A stretch of 48,519 nt of DNA from Mucilaginibacter achroorhodeus (GCF_007846095.1 NZ_VOEI01000009.1:1-48519), one strand, 5' to 3'; positions 14,204-22,792 are shown, counted from the first letter of the stretch. The notes: generated by a model from the sequence alone, not told the origin. Made by a program: numbers and translations.

Positions 14204-16798
14204 ATGCCGGTCAAAGGAAATCAATTTCGATCTAACAGCTTTAAAGAGGAGAATCAACCACGCGAGGGCGGCGGCAGAAAACCGCAGCGCGAACGGCAGA
14301 TAAGACAGGCCCAAACCGAGCGTCAGCCAATGTTCGACCTGCGCGATGGCCGCCTTATCAAGATACTGGGTTTATTTTCACTCATTTTATCGGTTTTCTT
14401 TCTTATTGCTTTTACATCATACCTGTTTACCTGGCAGCAAGACCAAAGTTATGTGTCTAAAGCCAATGGCGGCTGGAGCAATCTTTTCAAGACCACTAAA
14501 GAACTTTTGGAGAACGGTGTTGCCAACCCTATGGTTGATAACTGGCTGGGTAAATTCGGCGCGTTGCTTTCAAACCAGTTCATTTTCGAGTGGTTTGGAG
14601 TTGCATCATTCCTTTTTGTGTTCATATTTTTCATTATAGGTTACCGGCTACTATTCAAGATCAGGTTATTCTCGGTAAGTAAAATGCTGGCTTATACGCT
14701 ATTTAGCATCGTATTTCTTTCGGTGGCCATTGGTTTTGTTCATGCTTTTGTATCAGATTATCCACACTTTGCTGAAGGCAACTTCGGTTTCTGGACAAAC
14801 CGTTTGCTTGCAGCTCAAATAGGTCAATCCGGCACAGGTTTCTTGCTTATCTTCCTGGCGCTGGCTGTGCTGGTAATAGCCTATAATATTGATTTCAAAT
14901 TACCCGCCCGTAAAAAGCGACTTAACGACGATATTGCCCCTTTAATAGCACCTGAGCCGGTTGAATTGGAGAACGAAGAAATTTCTATCCCTGTGGAGTG
15001 GCCGCGTAACGGCGCCAATAACCGTGTAAAGGACATGCTCGCCGCAGAGGCTGCCGCAAGTGCCGTTGTTGAACCTGTAAGGCAGCAACAGGTAATGCCA
15101 ACGCCGGTAAACGTAAAACATGAACCTGTTACGTTAACGCCCGAGCCTACAGCAGAGCAGGAAGTTGAGGAGGAGACAGAGATACCGCTAACGGTTAATG
15201 TTGAACGCCCTACCCCGGTGATGAGCATTGAAACAAGCGACGATGATAAAGCAAAAGGACTGGTTGATACTTTTGGCATATTTGACCACAAACTGGACCT
15301 TGCATCCTACAAACTGCCTACGCTTGATCTGCTGGAGAACTACGGCACCGCCAAGATCTCTGTAGATGCTGATGAATTAGAGGCCAACAAGAATAAAATT
15401 GTTGAGACCCTTAACCATTACAACATTGAAATAGATAAGATAAAAGCTACCATTGGCCCAACGGTTACGCTTTACGAAATTATCCCTGCACCGGGTGTAC
15501 GTATCTCCAAGATCAAAAATCTTGAGGATGATATCGCCCTTAGCCTTGCTGCCTTGGGTATCCGTATCATCGCGCCGATGCCTGGTAAGGGTACTATTGG
15601 TATTGAAGTACCTAACCAACACCCTGAAATGGTTTCTATGCGTTCGGTGTTAGCTACCGAGAAATGGCAGAGTAACACCATGGACCTGCCTATTGCTTTG
15701 GGTAAAACCATCTCTAATGAAGTATTCATCGCCGACCTGGCTAAAATGCCTCACTTACTGGTTGCGGGTGCTACCGGCCAGGGTAAATCGGTTGGTATCA
15801 ATGCCATATTGGTATCGCTGCTTTACAAACGCCACCCTGCTGAGCTGAAGTTTGTTTTGGTTGATCCTAAAAAGGTGGAATTAACCCTTTTCCGCAAAAT
15901 TGAGAGGCATTTCCTGGCTAAACTACCTGATGATGGTGATGCAATCATCACCGACACCAAGAAGGTAGTGAACACGCTTAACTCGCTTTGTATTGAGATG
16001 GACCAGCGTTACGACCTGCTTAAAGATGCACAGGTGCGTAACCTTAAAGAGTATAATGCCAAATACGTAAACCGTAAAATAAGCGATCCTGAAAAACACC
16101 GCTACCTGCCATTCATCGTACTGGTGATAGATGAGTTTGCCGACCTGATGATGACCGCCGGTAAAGAGGTTGAACAGCCTATTGCCCGCCTGGCGCAGCT
16201 GGCGCGTGCTGTTGGTATTCACTTGGTTATTGCTACACAAAGGCCTTCGGTTAACGTTATTACGGGTACCATTAAGGCTAACTTCCCGGCGCGTTTGGCA
16301 TTCAGGGTATTATCAAAAATAGATTCACGTACCATTCTTGATGCAGGCGGCGCAGATCAGTTGATCGGTCGTGGTGATATGCTTTTATCAACCGGCAGCG
16401 ACCTGATACGCTTGCAGTGTGCCTTTGTGGATACGCCGGAGGTAGAAAAAATATCAGACTTCATCGGCAACCAACGTGGTTACCCTACCGCCATGTTATT
16501 GCCTGAATATGTTGGCGATGGCGAAGCCGGAAGCGGCCCTAAAGAGTTTGACCCGGATGATCGCGACTCGATGTTTGAAGATGCAGCGCGTTTGATCGTA
16601 CTCCATCAGCAAGGTTCAACATCACTCATTCAGCGTAAAATGAAGTTGGGGTATAACCGCGCAGGCCGTATCATCGATCAGTTGGAGGCAGCGGGCATTG
16701 TTGGGCCATTTGAGGGCAGCAAGGCCCGCGATGTATTATTCCCCGACGAATACAGCTTGGAGCGCCACCTTGAAGAGCTTCAGAAACCTCGGGATTAA
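14204..16798 (+). CDS. ftsK: DNA translocase FtsK
   Basis: The 864-residue protein moves chromosomal DNA at the division septum. The N-terminus has a basic tip and about four membrane segments (about residues 50-235; e.g. ILGLFSLILSVFFLIAFTSY). A Pro/Glu-rich linker (about 240-345) follows. The motor has Walker A GATGQGKS (522-529) and Walker B VLVIDEFADLMM (about 642-653). The C-terminal gamma domain (about 795-860; LIQRKMKLGYNRAGRIIDQLEAAGIVG) should read the polarity sequences. Length is normal for the short-linker FtsK of Bacteroidota. The LolA-like gene follows 76 bp downstream on the same strand. Confidence 0.97.
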   Translation: MPVKGNQFRSNSFKEENQPREGGGRKPQRERQIRQAQTERQPMFDLRDGRLIKILGLFSLILSVFFLIAFTSYLFTWQQDQSYVSKANGGWSNLFKTTKELLENGVANPMVDNWLGKFGALLSNQFIFEWFGVASFLFVFIFFIIGYRLLFKIRLFSVSKMLAYTLFSIVFLSVAIGFVHAFVSDYPHFAEGNFGFWTNRLLAAQIGQSGTGFLLIFLALAVLVIAYNIDFKLPARKKRLNDDIAPLIAPEPVELENEEISIPVEWPRNGANNRVKDMLAAEAAASAVVEPVRQQQVMPTPVNVKHEPVTLTPEPTAEQEVEEETEIPLTVNVERPTPVMSIETSDDDKAKGLVDTFGIFDHKLDLASYKLPTLDLLENYGTAKISVDADELEANKNKIVETLNHYNIEIDKIKATIGPTVTLYEIIPAPGVRISKIKNLEDDIALSLAALGIRIIAPMPGKGTIGIEVPNQHPEMVSMRSVLATEKWQSNTMDLPIALGKTISNEVFIADLAKMPHLLVAGATGQGKSVGINAILVSLLYKRHPAELKFVLVDPKKVELTLFRKIERHFLAKLPDDGDAIITDTKKVVNTLNSLCIEMDQRYDLLKDAQVRNLKEYNAKYVNRKISDPEKHRYLPFIVLVIDEFADLMMTAGKEVEQPIARLAQLARAVGIHLVIATQRPSVNVITGTIKANFPARLAFRVLSKIDSRTILDAGGADQLIGRGDMLLSTGSDLIRLQCAFVDTPEVEKISDFIGNQRGYPTAMLLPEYVGDGEAGSGPKEFDPDDRDSMFEDAARLIVLHQQGSTSLIQRKMKLGYNRAGRIIDQLEAAGIVGPFEGSKARDVLFPDEYSLERHLEELQKPRD

Positions 16799-16874
16799 AC
16801 TTATTTATCTGCCAACACTCTAAACCATTACAAAGCATAATGGTTATCAGTGTGCTTATAAATTAAAACCATAC

Positions 16875-17546
16875 ATGAAAAAGCTTTTCGCCTACATCAT
16901 ATTATTTACAGCTACCGTTACTACCGTTTTTGCCCAAAAAGATACCGAGGCAAAAACCATATTAAATAAACTCAGCAAACAGTATCGCACTTATGATGCT
17001 GTTAAAACTGATTTTACTTTGTTAGTAGACAATCAGCAAGCTAATATTAAAGAAACACAAACTGGCACGCTCATTTCGCGCTCCAAAACCAATAAATACA
17101 AGGTCACCATTTATGAGCCGGGTACAAAAAAGATCAACCAGGAGATCATCAGCGATGGCAAAAGCCAGTGGACTTATCTAAAGGATGCTAACGAGGTACA
17201 GTTAAGCAACGCCGATAATAGCGAAGAAGGCTTTAATCCGGGTAAGCTTTTCACCATTTATGAGAACGGGTATAAATACATATACACCGGTTTGCAAAAA
17301 GCCGGTGGCAAAACCTACCAAGTGGTAGACCTTACGCCTACCAGCGAAAAATCGAGCTATTTTAAAGTAAGGCTTATGATAGATAAAGCTAAAAACCAGC
17401 TTTACAGCGCACAGATATTTGATAAGAATGGTAGCAAGTACACTTACACACTGCGAAGCTTTACACCTAACGTGAAAGTGAGTGAAAGCACTTTTACATT
17501 TGACAAAAAAGCCTATCCAAAAGCGGAGTTGGTTGACCTGCGATAA
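16875..17546 (+). CDS. LolA-like outer-membrane lipoprotein carrier protein
   Basis: The 223-residue periplasmic protein has a signal peptide (about 1-20, ending TVFAQ). The following LolA fold is suggested by ILNKLSKQYRTYDAVKTDFTL, GTLISRSKTNKYKVTIYEPG, SDGKSQWTYLKD and the late SFTPNVKVSESTFTFD. LolA ferries lipoproteins from the inner membrane release complex to the outer membrane. It follows ftsK, a common order in Bacteroidota, and is probably co-transcribed. I leave the symbol empty because several LolA-like paralogues exist in this phylum. Confidence 0.87.
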   Translation: MKKLFAYIILFTATVTTVFAQKDTEAKTILNKLSKQYRTYDAVKTDFTLLVDNQQANIKETQTGTLISRSKTNKYKVTIYEPGTKKINQEIISDGKSQWTYLKDANEVQLSNADNSEEGFNPGKLFTIYENGYKYIYTGLQKAGGKTYQVVDLTPTSEKSSYFKVRLMIDKAKNQLYSAQIFDKNGSKYTYTLRSFTPNVKVSESTFTFDKKAYPKAELVDLR

Positions 17547-17565
17547 GCTATCAAACGCAATAGTC

Positions 17566-17709
17566 GACTCACCTGGTCATTGCTCACTCAACCGCCCTCT
17601 CTGCTGCAAGCAGCAAAGAGAGTAGGAAAAATAGCTACTTCTTTACCCTCTTTTCGCGCATTGAGGAGGCGGTAGACAATCCGCCGCGGCGGAGATTTCG
17701 GGGTGAGTC
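17566..17709. repeat. Intergenic repeat, family D (copy 1)
   Basis: The element is bounded by GACTCACC (17566-17573) and its reverse complement GGTGAGTC (17702-17709). Inside are CCCTCTCTGCTGCAAGCAGCAAAGAGAG and CCCTCTTTTCGCG-like runs, here given in pieces. The same order of motifs occurs at 47491-47628, where the ends are better preserved. Confidence 0.7.
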
Positions 17710-17759
17710 AACTGCACAAGCGATTTAATATAGATTCATCAATTGATGAGCAAATGCAT

Positions 17760-18020
17760 TTAGGGGTAGCTCCCAAGGAGCAAAGTCACACCTTATGTTT
17801 GTAATCTACAAAGCGGTTGTTCCTACGGGACATTGTCGCTTATCACAATTCCTTGCGATCTTATCCTACTTTGCAGAACATGGAAAACTTATTTTCTCAT
17901 AATTCAGCATTCTATTTTCGGTACTACTTTTCTTAGCTTGATAATCTGTCTCGTAGGGGCTACCGCTTTAGAGAAAACCTTGCTGAAGCTTTTTTGCTCC
18001 GTAGGAGCTACCCTGCCCGA
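17760..18020. repeat. Cluster of GCTCC-TAC-GGAGC type repeat fragments (family G)
   Basis: Related fragments recur here: TAGCTCCCAAGGAGC (about 17766-17780), GTTCCTACGGGAC (about 17819-17831), CTCGTAGGGGCTACCGC (about 17951-17967) and GCTCCGTAGGAGCTACC (about 17996-18012). Several are short palindromes centred on CCTACGG/CCGTAGG. They look like decayed copies of one small palindromic unit. Confidence 0.55.
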
Positions 18021-18177
18021 AATAGCAAGTTGAAAAGACACCTTTGCACATTTTTTTCTAAAATATTTTCATACCACTCTTTACATCGGTATAAAAAATA
18101 GGTTTAGCTCATTTAAAGTTACTTTTTAAGGTTTCGGTTCAAAAACCCCAAAACTACCGTTTCTGAGGGCATTTCAC

Positions 18178-18185
18178 TATATTTG
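18178..18185 (+). promoter_or_regulatory. Candidate -7 element of the lat promoter
   Basis: TATATTTG matches TAnnTTTG and ends 21 bp before the ATG of the lysine transaminase gene. A convincing -33 element is not seen. Confidence 0.5.
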
Positions 18186-18206
18186 GAATAAACCAAAATA
18201 CCTGCA

Positions 18207-19538
18207 ATGCATCAGATGAAAGTAACTCCGCAAACAGTTCATGATACTTTGAGCAAACATATATTAGCCGATGGTTTTGACCTTACGTTTGATATGGAAC
18301 GTAGCGAGGGCGTGCAGATCTACGACGCAAAAAATAATCGTACGCTGTTAGATTTTTTTACCTGTTTCGCTTCGGTTCCATTGGGTTACAATCACCCTAA
18401 AATGATAAACGACGAGGGTTTTAAAAAAAACCTAATGTTGGCGGCGTTAACAAACCCATCCAACTCAGATATCTACACCGAACAATACGCACAGTTTGTT
18501 GATACTTTTGATCGTGTCGGTATCCCTGATTACCTGCCGCATGCCTTTTTTATCGCAGGTGGTTCGCTTGCTATTGAGAATGCCTTAAAAACAGCTATGG
18601 ACTGGAAAGTGCAAAAGAACTTTGCCAAGGGCTACACCGAAGAAAAAGGCCATCAAGTTTTGCACTTTGAGCACGCCTTCCACGGTCGTTCAGGTTATAC
18701 GCTGAGCTTAACCAATACGCAGCCGGTGAAAACCAAATGGTTCGCCAAATTTAACTGGCCCCGGGTATCGGTACCAGAGATCCGTTTTCCGTTAACAGAT
18801 GGTAATCTACAGGATCTGATAGATAGAGAGAAGCGATCTATTGCACAAATAAAACAAGCCTTCGCTGATAATAAGGATGACATCTGTGCCATCATCATTG
18901 AGCCGGTACAATCTGAAGGTGGTGATAAACATGTACGCCGCGAGTTTTTAGAGCAATTGCGTGTTTTAGCTGATGAAAACGAAGCGCTGCTAATTTATGA
19001 TGAGGTGCAAACCGGCGTTGGTTTAAGCGGTAAGTTTTGGCTCCACCAGCACTTTGGCGAAAAGGCACGCCCTGATATTATTGCATTTGGTAAAAAGATG
19101 CAGGTATGCGGTATTTTAGCCGGCAGGCGTGTTGACGAGGTAGAACATAACGTATTTAATACTTCATCGCGCATTAACTCTACCTGGGGCGGCAACCTGG
19201 TAGATATGGTTAGGGCTGCTAAGATCATGGAAATTATCGAAGAGGATAAACTTTGCGATAAAGCTGCCGATACAGGCGCTTACCTGCAACAGCGTTTACA
19301 TGAGATAGGGGCCAAACATGGCTTGATAAGCAACGTGCGTGGCAAGGGCTTACTAACCGCCTTTGATTTTGCCGACAGCGATACCCGCAACCGCTTTATG
19401 GATCATGGTTTAGCGCACCAGGTCATGTTCTTAGGTTGTGGTGATAAAACCATACGTTTTAGGCCGGCATTGATCATTGAGAAAGCAGATATTGACGCCG
19501 GATTAGATGTGATGGAAAAGATATTGCCTGCATTATAA
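18207..19538 (+). CDS. lat: L-lysine 6-transaminase
   Basis: The 443-residue PLP enzyme transfers the epsilon-amino group of lysine to 2-oxoglutarate, giving allysine (piperideine-6-carboxylate) in lysine breakdown. Features: LLDFFTCFASVPLGYNHPKM (about 47-66), cofactor contacts GGSLAIENALK (about 118-128), the Asp of IYDEVQTG (Asp265) and the PLP lysine in AFGKKMQVCG (Lys296). The spacing and the CFAS/KKMQVCGI motifs match lysine 6-transaminases rather than ornithine or GABA transaminases. The start could also be the Met at residue 4. It is monocistronic: repeats precede it and a terminator follows. Confidence 0.92.
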   Translation: MHQMKVTPQTVHDTLSKHILADGFDLTFDMERSEGVQIYDAKNNRTLLDFFTCFASVPLGYNHPKMINDEGFKKNLMLAALTNPSNSDIYTEQYAQFVDTFDRVGIPDYLPHAFFIAGGSLAIENALKTAMDWKVQKNFAKGYTEEKGHQVLHFEHAFHGRSGYTLSLTNTQPVKTKWFAKFNWPRVSVPEIRFPLTDGNLQDLIDREKRSIAQIKQAFADNKDDICAIIIEPVQSEGGDKHVRREFLEQLRVLADENEALLIYDEVQTGVGLSGKFWLHQHFGEKARPDIIAFGKKMQVCGILAGRRVDEVEHNVFNTSSRINSTWGGNLVDMVRAAKIMEIIEEDKLCDKAADTGAYLQQRLHEIGAKHGLISNVRGKGLLTAFDFADSDTRNRFMDHGLAHQVMFLGCGDKTIRFRPALIIEKADIDAGLDVMEKILPAL

Positions 19539-19561
19539 ACATTTTGTAATAATATTGCTAC

Positions 19562-19596
19562 AAGCGCCTTTAAGTACTCTAAAGGCGCTTTTTTTG
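19562..19596 (+). terminator. Intrinsic terminator of lat
   Basis: Arms AAGCGCCTTTA (19562-19572) and TAAAGGCGCTT (19580-19590) with a 7-base loop are followed by a run of T. It lies 24 bp after the lat stop. Confidence 0.88.
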
Positions 19597-19702
19597 TATT
19601 GTTTGGATAATATAATCAGCGCGTATCGTTATAATAATATATCTAATAACTGCTGTTATTTTCCATCTTTTTACATCGTAATATATTGAAGCGAGATTTA
19701 CA

Positions 19703-20143
19703 ATGAACAGGTATATTGAAAAATTAAAAAAACAACTAACGGAACTTGCCGAAGTTGTCAACTCTTTCCATTCTGAAGCGGTACAGGTAAAAGTGGTAGA
19801 AAGGCTTTTGGACGAAATGATAGAGGCGGAGAAAGGTGAAGCGGAAGGGTCTGAAGTTTTCAATAAACGCGCCAGGCGTGCCGCAGCCGATCATGACGAA
19901 AATGATGGCACCAACAGCCGGAAAAAACCGGGTGCAACAAAGGTTCTTAACCAATTGCTCAGCAGTGATTATTTCCGGACACCGCATTCTATATCAGCCA
20001 TTGCAGAATACTGCCGCGAAAAGTTTAATTCTGACTTCAAAACGTCGGAATTGTCCGGAATTCTTTTAAAGCTTTCAAAGGAAAACAAACTGCGCCGGGA
20101 GCGCAACCACGACAGTAACCGTTTTGAATACGTTATTGCCTAA
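19703..20143 (+). CDS. Hypothetical protein: coiled coil, basic linker, winged-helix-like tail
   Basis: The 146-residue protein is not recognised as a named family. Residues 1-50 form an acidic/hydrophobic helix pair or coiled coil (IEKLKKQLTELAEVVNSF, VVERLLDEMIEAEKG). Residues 53-75 are a charged, probably flexible linker (KRARRAAADHDENDG, NSRKKPG). Residues 78-145 look like a winged helix: VLNQLLSSDYFRTPHSISAIAEY, then SELSGILLKLSKENKLRRER and a terminal strand FEYVIA. This suggests a small DNA- or protein-binding adaptor that oligomerises by the coiled coil; that is inference only. It sits alone between two terminators. Confidence 0.72.
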   Translation: MNRYIEKLKKQLTELAEVVNSFHSEAVQVKVVERLLDEMIEAEKGEAEGSEVFNKRARRAAADHDENDGTNSRKKPGATKVLNQLLSSDYFRTPHSISAIAEYCREKFNSDFKTSELSGILLKLSKENKLRRERNHDSNRFEYVIA

Positions 20144-20172
20144 AAAATGCCGCTGAAATGAGCGGCATTTTT
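20143..20172 (+). terminator. Intrinsic terminator
   Basis: Arms AAAAATGCCGCT (20143-20154) and AGCGGCATTTTT (20161-20172) enclose the loop GAAATG. It overlaps the last base of the stop codon of the coiled-coil/winged-helix gene. Confidence 0.87.
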
Positions 20173-20196
20173 GATTTTTAATAGTACACCCTCGAG

Positions 20197-20312
20197 AACC
20201 CCTCCCTGCCACCACTCTATCCTTCACACCCCTCCCCGAGGAGGGAATTGAAAACAAGCTAAAAGCTAAGGCAAGTGCGATTCCTTCCCTCGGGAAGGTG
20301 TAGGAAGGGGTT
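20197..20312. repeat. Intergenic inverted repeat, family E
   Basis: The element begins AACCCCTCC (20197-20205) and ends GGAAGGGGTT (20303-20312), near reverse complements. Inside are CCCCTCCCCGAGGAGGG (about 20229-20245, itself palindromic) and CCTTCCCTCGGGAAGG (20283-20298, palindromic). No second copy is in the window, but its architecture is that of a mobile palindromic unit. Confidence 0.7.
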
Positions 20313-20326
20313 TATTAAAACAGCTT

Positions 20327-20728
20327 TTACGCTTTCAAAACATCTAATCTCGATATCACAAAGTAAACGTACTGCCCTATAACGCTTGCATCGTTTATCC
20401 AATCTCCGTTAGAAAATGTTAAGACACCGCAATCTGTAGTGACAGGATTGATACCGACCAATCGACCGTAGCAATAATACCTTAGATTATCTCTTTCGGA
20501 ACGAATGACAACCTTCTTCTGAGCGTTGTTCTCATGCCAAAAAGTGGTTTCTGAAATATCTTCCTCCAAAAAGCTTAAGGATACGAGGGTGGTCTCGCCT
20601 GCAGAAAATTCACAAGGATAAGAAAATGCCCAAAAGGCTTCTCCCCTTATCTCAAACAAAACCTCAGCTTCTAAAGCTTCCTTGTCAAGCCAATTGATTT
20701 GTTTTATCGTAGCTAAATAATTTTCCAT
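20327..20728 (-). CDS. Hypothetical cytoplasmic protein (133 aa)
   Basis: The protein is not recognised. It starts MENYLATIKQINWLDKEA (ATG 20728; a TTG two codons earlier is less likely), has no signal peptide or membrane segment, and is predicted to be mostly beta with aromatic-rich stretches (EAFWAFSYPCEFSAG, YYCYGRLVGINP, QYVYFVISRLDVL). The size, acidic character and isolated position resemble small orphan or immunity-like proteins of Bacteroidota, but no toxin partner is adjacent, so that idea is weak. It lies between family E repeat and the bacillithiol operon. Confidence 0.65.
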   Translation of the reverse strand: MENYLATIKQINWLDKEALEAEVLFEIRGEAFWAFSYPCEFSAGETTLVSLSFLEEDISETTFWHENNAQKKVVIRSERDNLRYYCYGRLVGINPVTTDCGVLTFSNGDWINDASVIGQYVYFVISRLDVLKA

Positions 20729-20816
20729 ATTCAAAAAACTTCAATGGAAAAGCACATCTGATACATGGGCGCCAGAAAAAAGAAAAAACTAATCTCCGAT
20801 CTCCAATCTATGCTCT

Positions 20817-21542
20817 CTATAACAAGTCAAACAGATCATCCACCCCTAATATCTTCCTCGAGGTAAAGCCTTCGCCGTATTTGGCATTAATGCTTTTGCC
20901 GAACTCGCGGCCACGGCCGTTTATCTGGTCGATGAACTCGGGCGAAGATATGTAGGTCTGCGGTTCATCCTCGCTGTACTCCTCACTGTGGAATTGTGAG
21001 CTGTAGGCATAAACGCTTTCTATCTTTTTGTCCCAAAACTCCGATACATCAACTATGATATCCGGCTTAATATACCTGTCTTGTATAAAATGGAGCACCT
21101 GGTTTGGTCGCCACGCTTCCTGGGGCTGGCCCTTATCATCAAACGTTTCAATACGGCGCAGGCCGGCCAAAAAAGCAGAAGCTTCTACCAGTTCATTGGC
21201 GCGGCCGTGATCAGGATGGCGGTCATGGTAAGCGTTGGTGATCAGGATATCCGGCTGATACTTGCGTATCATCGCGATCACTTTAAGCTGGTATTCTTTA
21301 GTATTCTCAAAAAAGCCATCGGGCAAAGCCAGGTTTTCTCTAACGGCGAGGCCCAATATTTCGGCAGCTTTTGCAGCTTCTTTATCACGTATCTCAGCAG
21401 ATCCACGTGTGCCTAATTCGCCACGGGTAAGGTCGGCTATCCCAACTTTGTAACCTAATTTAACGTGCTTTAAGATCGTTCCGGCGCATCCCAACTCGGC
21501 ATCATCAGGGTGTACGGGTAAAACTAAAATGTCTAATTTCAT
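20817..21542 (-). CDS. bshB1: Bacillithiol biosynthesis deacetylase BshB1
   Basis: The 241-residue LmbE-like zinc enzyme removes the acetyl group from GlcNAc-malate in bacillithiol synthesis. Zinc ligands are visible: His11 and Asp14 in HPDDAELGCAGT (residues 11-22) and His112 in HDRHPDHGRA (106-115). Other family strings are DLTRGELGTRGSAEIRDKEA (37-56), NLALPDG (70-76) and SSQFHSEE. The length is typical. The start overlaps the upstream glutathione peroxidase stop by 4 bp (ATGA), so the two are coupled. bshA and bshC are not in the window. Confidence 0.93.
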   Translation of the reverse strand: MKLDILVLPVHPDDAELGCAGTILKHVKLGYKVGIADLTRGELGTRGSAEIRDKEAAKAAEILGLAVRENLALPDGFFENTKEYQLKVIAMIRKYQPDILITNAYHDRHPDHGRANELVEASAFLAGLRRIETFDDKGQPQEAWRPNQVLHFIQDRYIKPDIIVDVSEFWDKKIESVYAYSSQFHSEEYSEDEPQTYISSPEFIDQINGRGREFGKSINAKYGEGFTSRKILGVDDLFDLL

Positions 21543-22063
21543 TTGGCAGAAGAACTTGTATTATCAGCATCGGCAGCCAGCAGGCGCTTGATGCTCTTTT
21601 TTATTTTAGATGCTGTGGGTTTGGTAAAGGGAAAGAAGAAATCGACCACGTGGCCTTCCCTATCTACAAGATATTTATGAAAATTCCAGCGGGGTTTTGC
21701 CTTTACCTTTCCGTTCGATTTTTTGTCTGCAAGGAACTGGTAAAGCGGATGCGCATGCGGGCCGCGCACCCTTATCTTTTCAAACAAAGGGAAATTGTTA
21801 CCGTAATTATGGCAAAATGCTTCAATGGCAGCGCCCTCGAGTGGTTCCTGCTGGCCAAAATCATTTGACGGGAATGCCAGTATCTCAAAATCCTGATCGG
21901 CAAATTCTTTTTTCAGGTCAACTATATCCTGCAGTTGCGGCGTAAACCCACACTGAGAAGCGGTATTAACGATCAGAAGTACCTTGTTTTTATAGTGCGA
22001 AAGATTGACAACGTCACCGTCAATTTTCTCAACGGTAAACTGGTAGATGCTTTTACTATCCAT
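21539..22063 (-). CDS. Glutathione peroxidase-family thiol peroxidase
   Basis: The 174-residue cytoplasmic peroxidase has peroxidatic Cys38 in NTASQCGFTPQ, Gln71/72 in FGQQEP and Trp126-Asn127 in PRWNF. A second cysteine, Cys84 in AFCHNYGNNFPLF, sits where the resolving cysteine of thioredoxin-dependent, yeast-type family members lies; the position often Cys in FPCNQFG is Ser66 here. It is therefore probably a 2-Cys peroxidase reduced by thioredoxin or another thiol, not by glutathione, which Bacteroidota generally lack. Its stop overlaps bshB1 (ATGA) and its start abuts the DUF4294 stop. Confidence 0.93.
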   Translation of the reverse strand: MDSKSIYQFTVEKIDGDVVNLSHYKNKVLLIVNTASQCGFTPQLQDIVDLKKEFADQDFEILAFPSNDFGQQEPLEGAAIEAFCHNYGNNFPLFEKIRVRGPHAHPLYQFLADKKSNGKVKAKPRWNFHKYLVDREGHVVDFFFPFTKPTASKIKKSIKRLLAADADNTSSSAK

Positions 22064-22681
22064 TTAATTGTAGTTAGAAACGTATCCCACACTGTTCAGG
22101 ATAGCTTCAATATCGCGCTCCTCAGAGGCGTTATAAGTCTCTTTAAGATTATGCCCAAATATGCGGGCAACTGATTGAAACAGGAATGCGTTAAAACCAC
22201 CCTTTAACTCTTTAGCTAACGCAAAGCTGGTGGTACCCGTTTCGCGGCTTACCAATTTTATAAGCACTTCGCCCTGGCTTATGGTAAGGTTTTTTATGTC
22301 TTTGTTAAAAAGGTTCTTTACATCACTTTCACAGGCTTTCATCAACTCCTTCTGCTTTTTCTTATCAGCAGTAAGGGCCAGGTCGCGCTGCAGCTGAATG
22401 TAGCGTTGTGCAGCAAAACGTGCATAAGGCAACACCTTCATTACATTATACTTTAACCTGCGGTAAGCCAACCTGTCAGCCTCGCTGGCAAAAATACGGG
22501 TATCAACAATATTTACCGGCTGCGCCACAATCCAGGGCACCAGTTCGCCGTCAAGTTTGGTCATGTATACCTTAACGGTATCATTCTTGCCCAGGTGTAT
22601 TGGGGCAGCAGGTTTATCATCCTGCGCCTTTGCACTGCCAAAGGCCAAACAAATGAGCAATAGCGGTAATATTAATTTCAT
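22064..22681 (-). CDS. DUF4294 family exported protein
   Basis: The 205-residue protein has a signal peptide (MKLILPLLLICLAFGSAKAQ; start ATG 22681, because the earlier in-frame TTG at 22699 falls inside the predicted promoter). The mature part contains DGELVPWIVAQPVNIVDTRIFASEADRLAYRRLKYNVMKVLPYA in pieces, characteristic of DUF4294, and a Lys-rich helical region. The function of the family is unknown; it is restricted to Bacteroidota and usually found in conserved operons. It is the first gene of an apparent three-gene operon with GPx and bshB1: its stop and the GPx start are directly adjacent. A TAATTTTG (minus strand, 22704-22697) is a candidate -7 element just upstream. Confidence 0.87.
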   Translation of the reverse strand: MKLILPLLLICLAFGSAKAQDDKPAAPIHLGKNDTVKVYMTKLDGELVPWIVAQPVNIVDTRIFASEADRLAYRRLKYNVMKVLPYARFAAQRYIQLQRDLALTADKKKQKELMKACESDVKNLFNKDIKNLTISQGEVLIKLVSRETGTTSFALAKELKGGFNAFLFQSVARIFGHNLKETYNASEERDIEAILNSVGYVSNYN

Positions 22682-22792
22682 ATTTTTACTAACATACAAA
22701 ATTAACGCATTTTATTTTGTTATTTTATGTTAACCGGCAATAAAAATAATTGTTGCAGGGTTATGATATTTTAAGCCAGTACACGCCAGAGA

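Larger units (their letters stand above)
17547..18206. other. 660 bp gene-free stretch made of repeats
   Basis: Between the LolA-like gene and lat this gap holds a copy of family D (17566-17709), a zone of family G fragments (17760-18020) and about 150 bp of AT-rich sequence with the lat promoter. Short open frames across the repeat zone have no protein-like character and are not called. Confidence 0.65.

Noticed and set aside
17833..18033. 66-codon open frame before lat
   Set aside because: It crosses the repeat fragments of family G and has no protein-like pattern or start signal.
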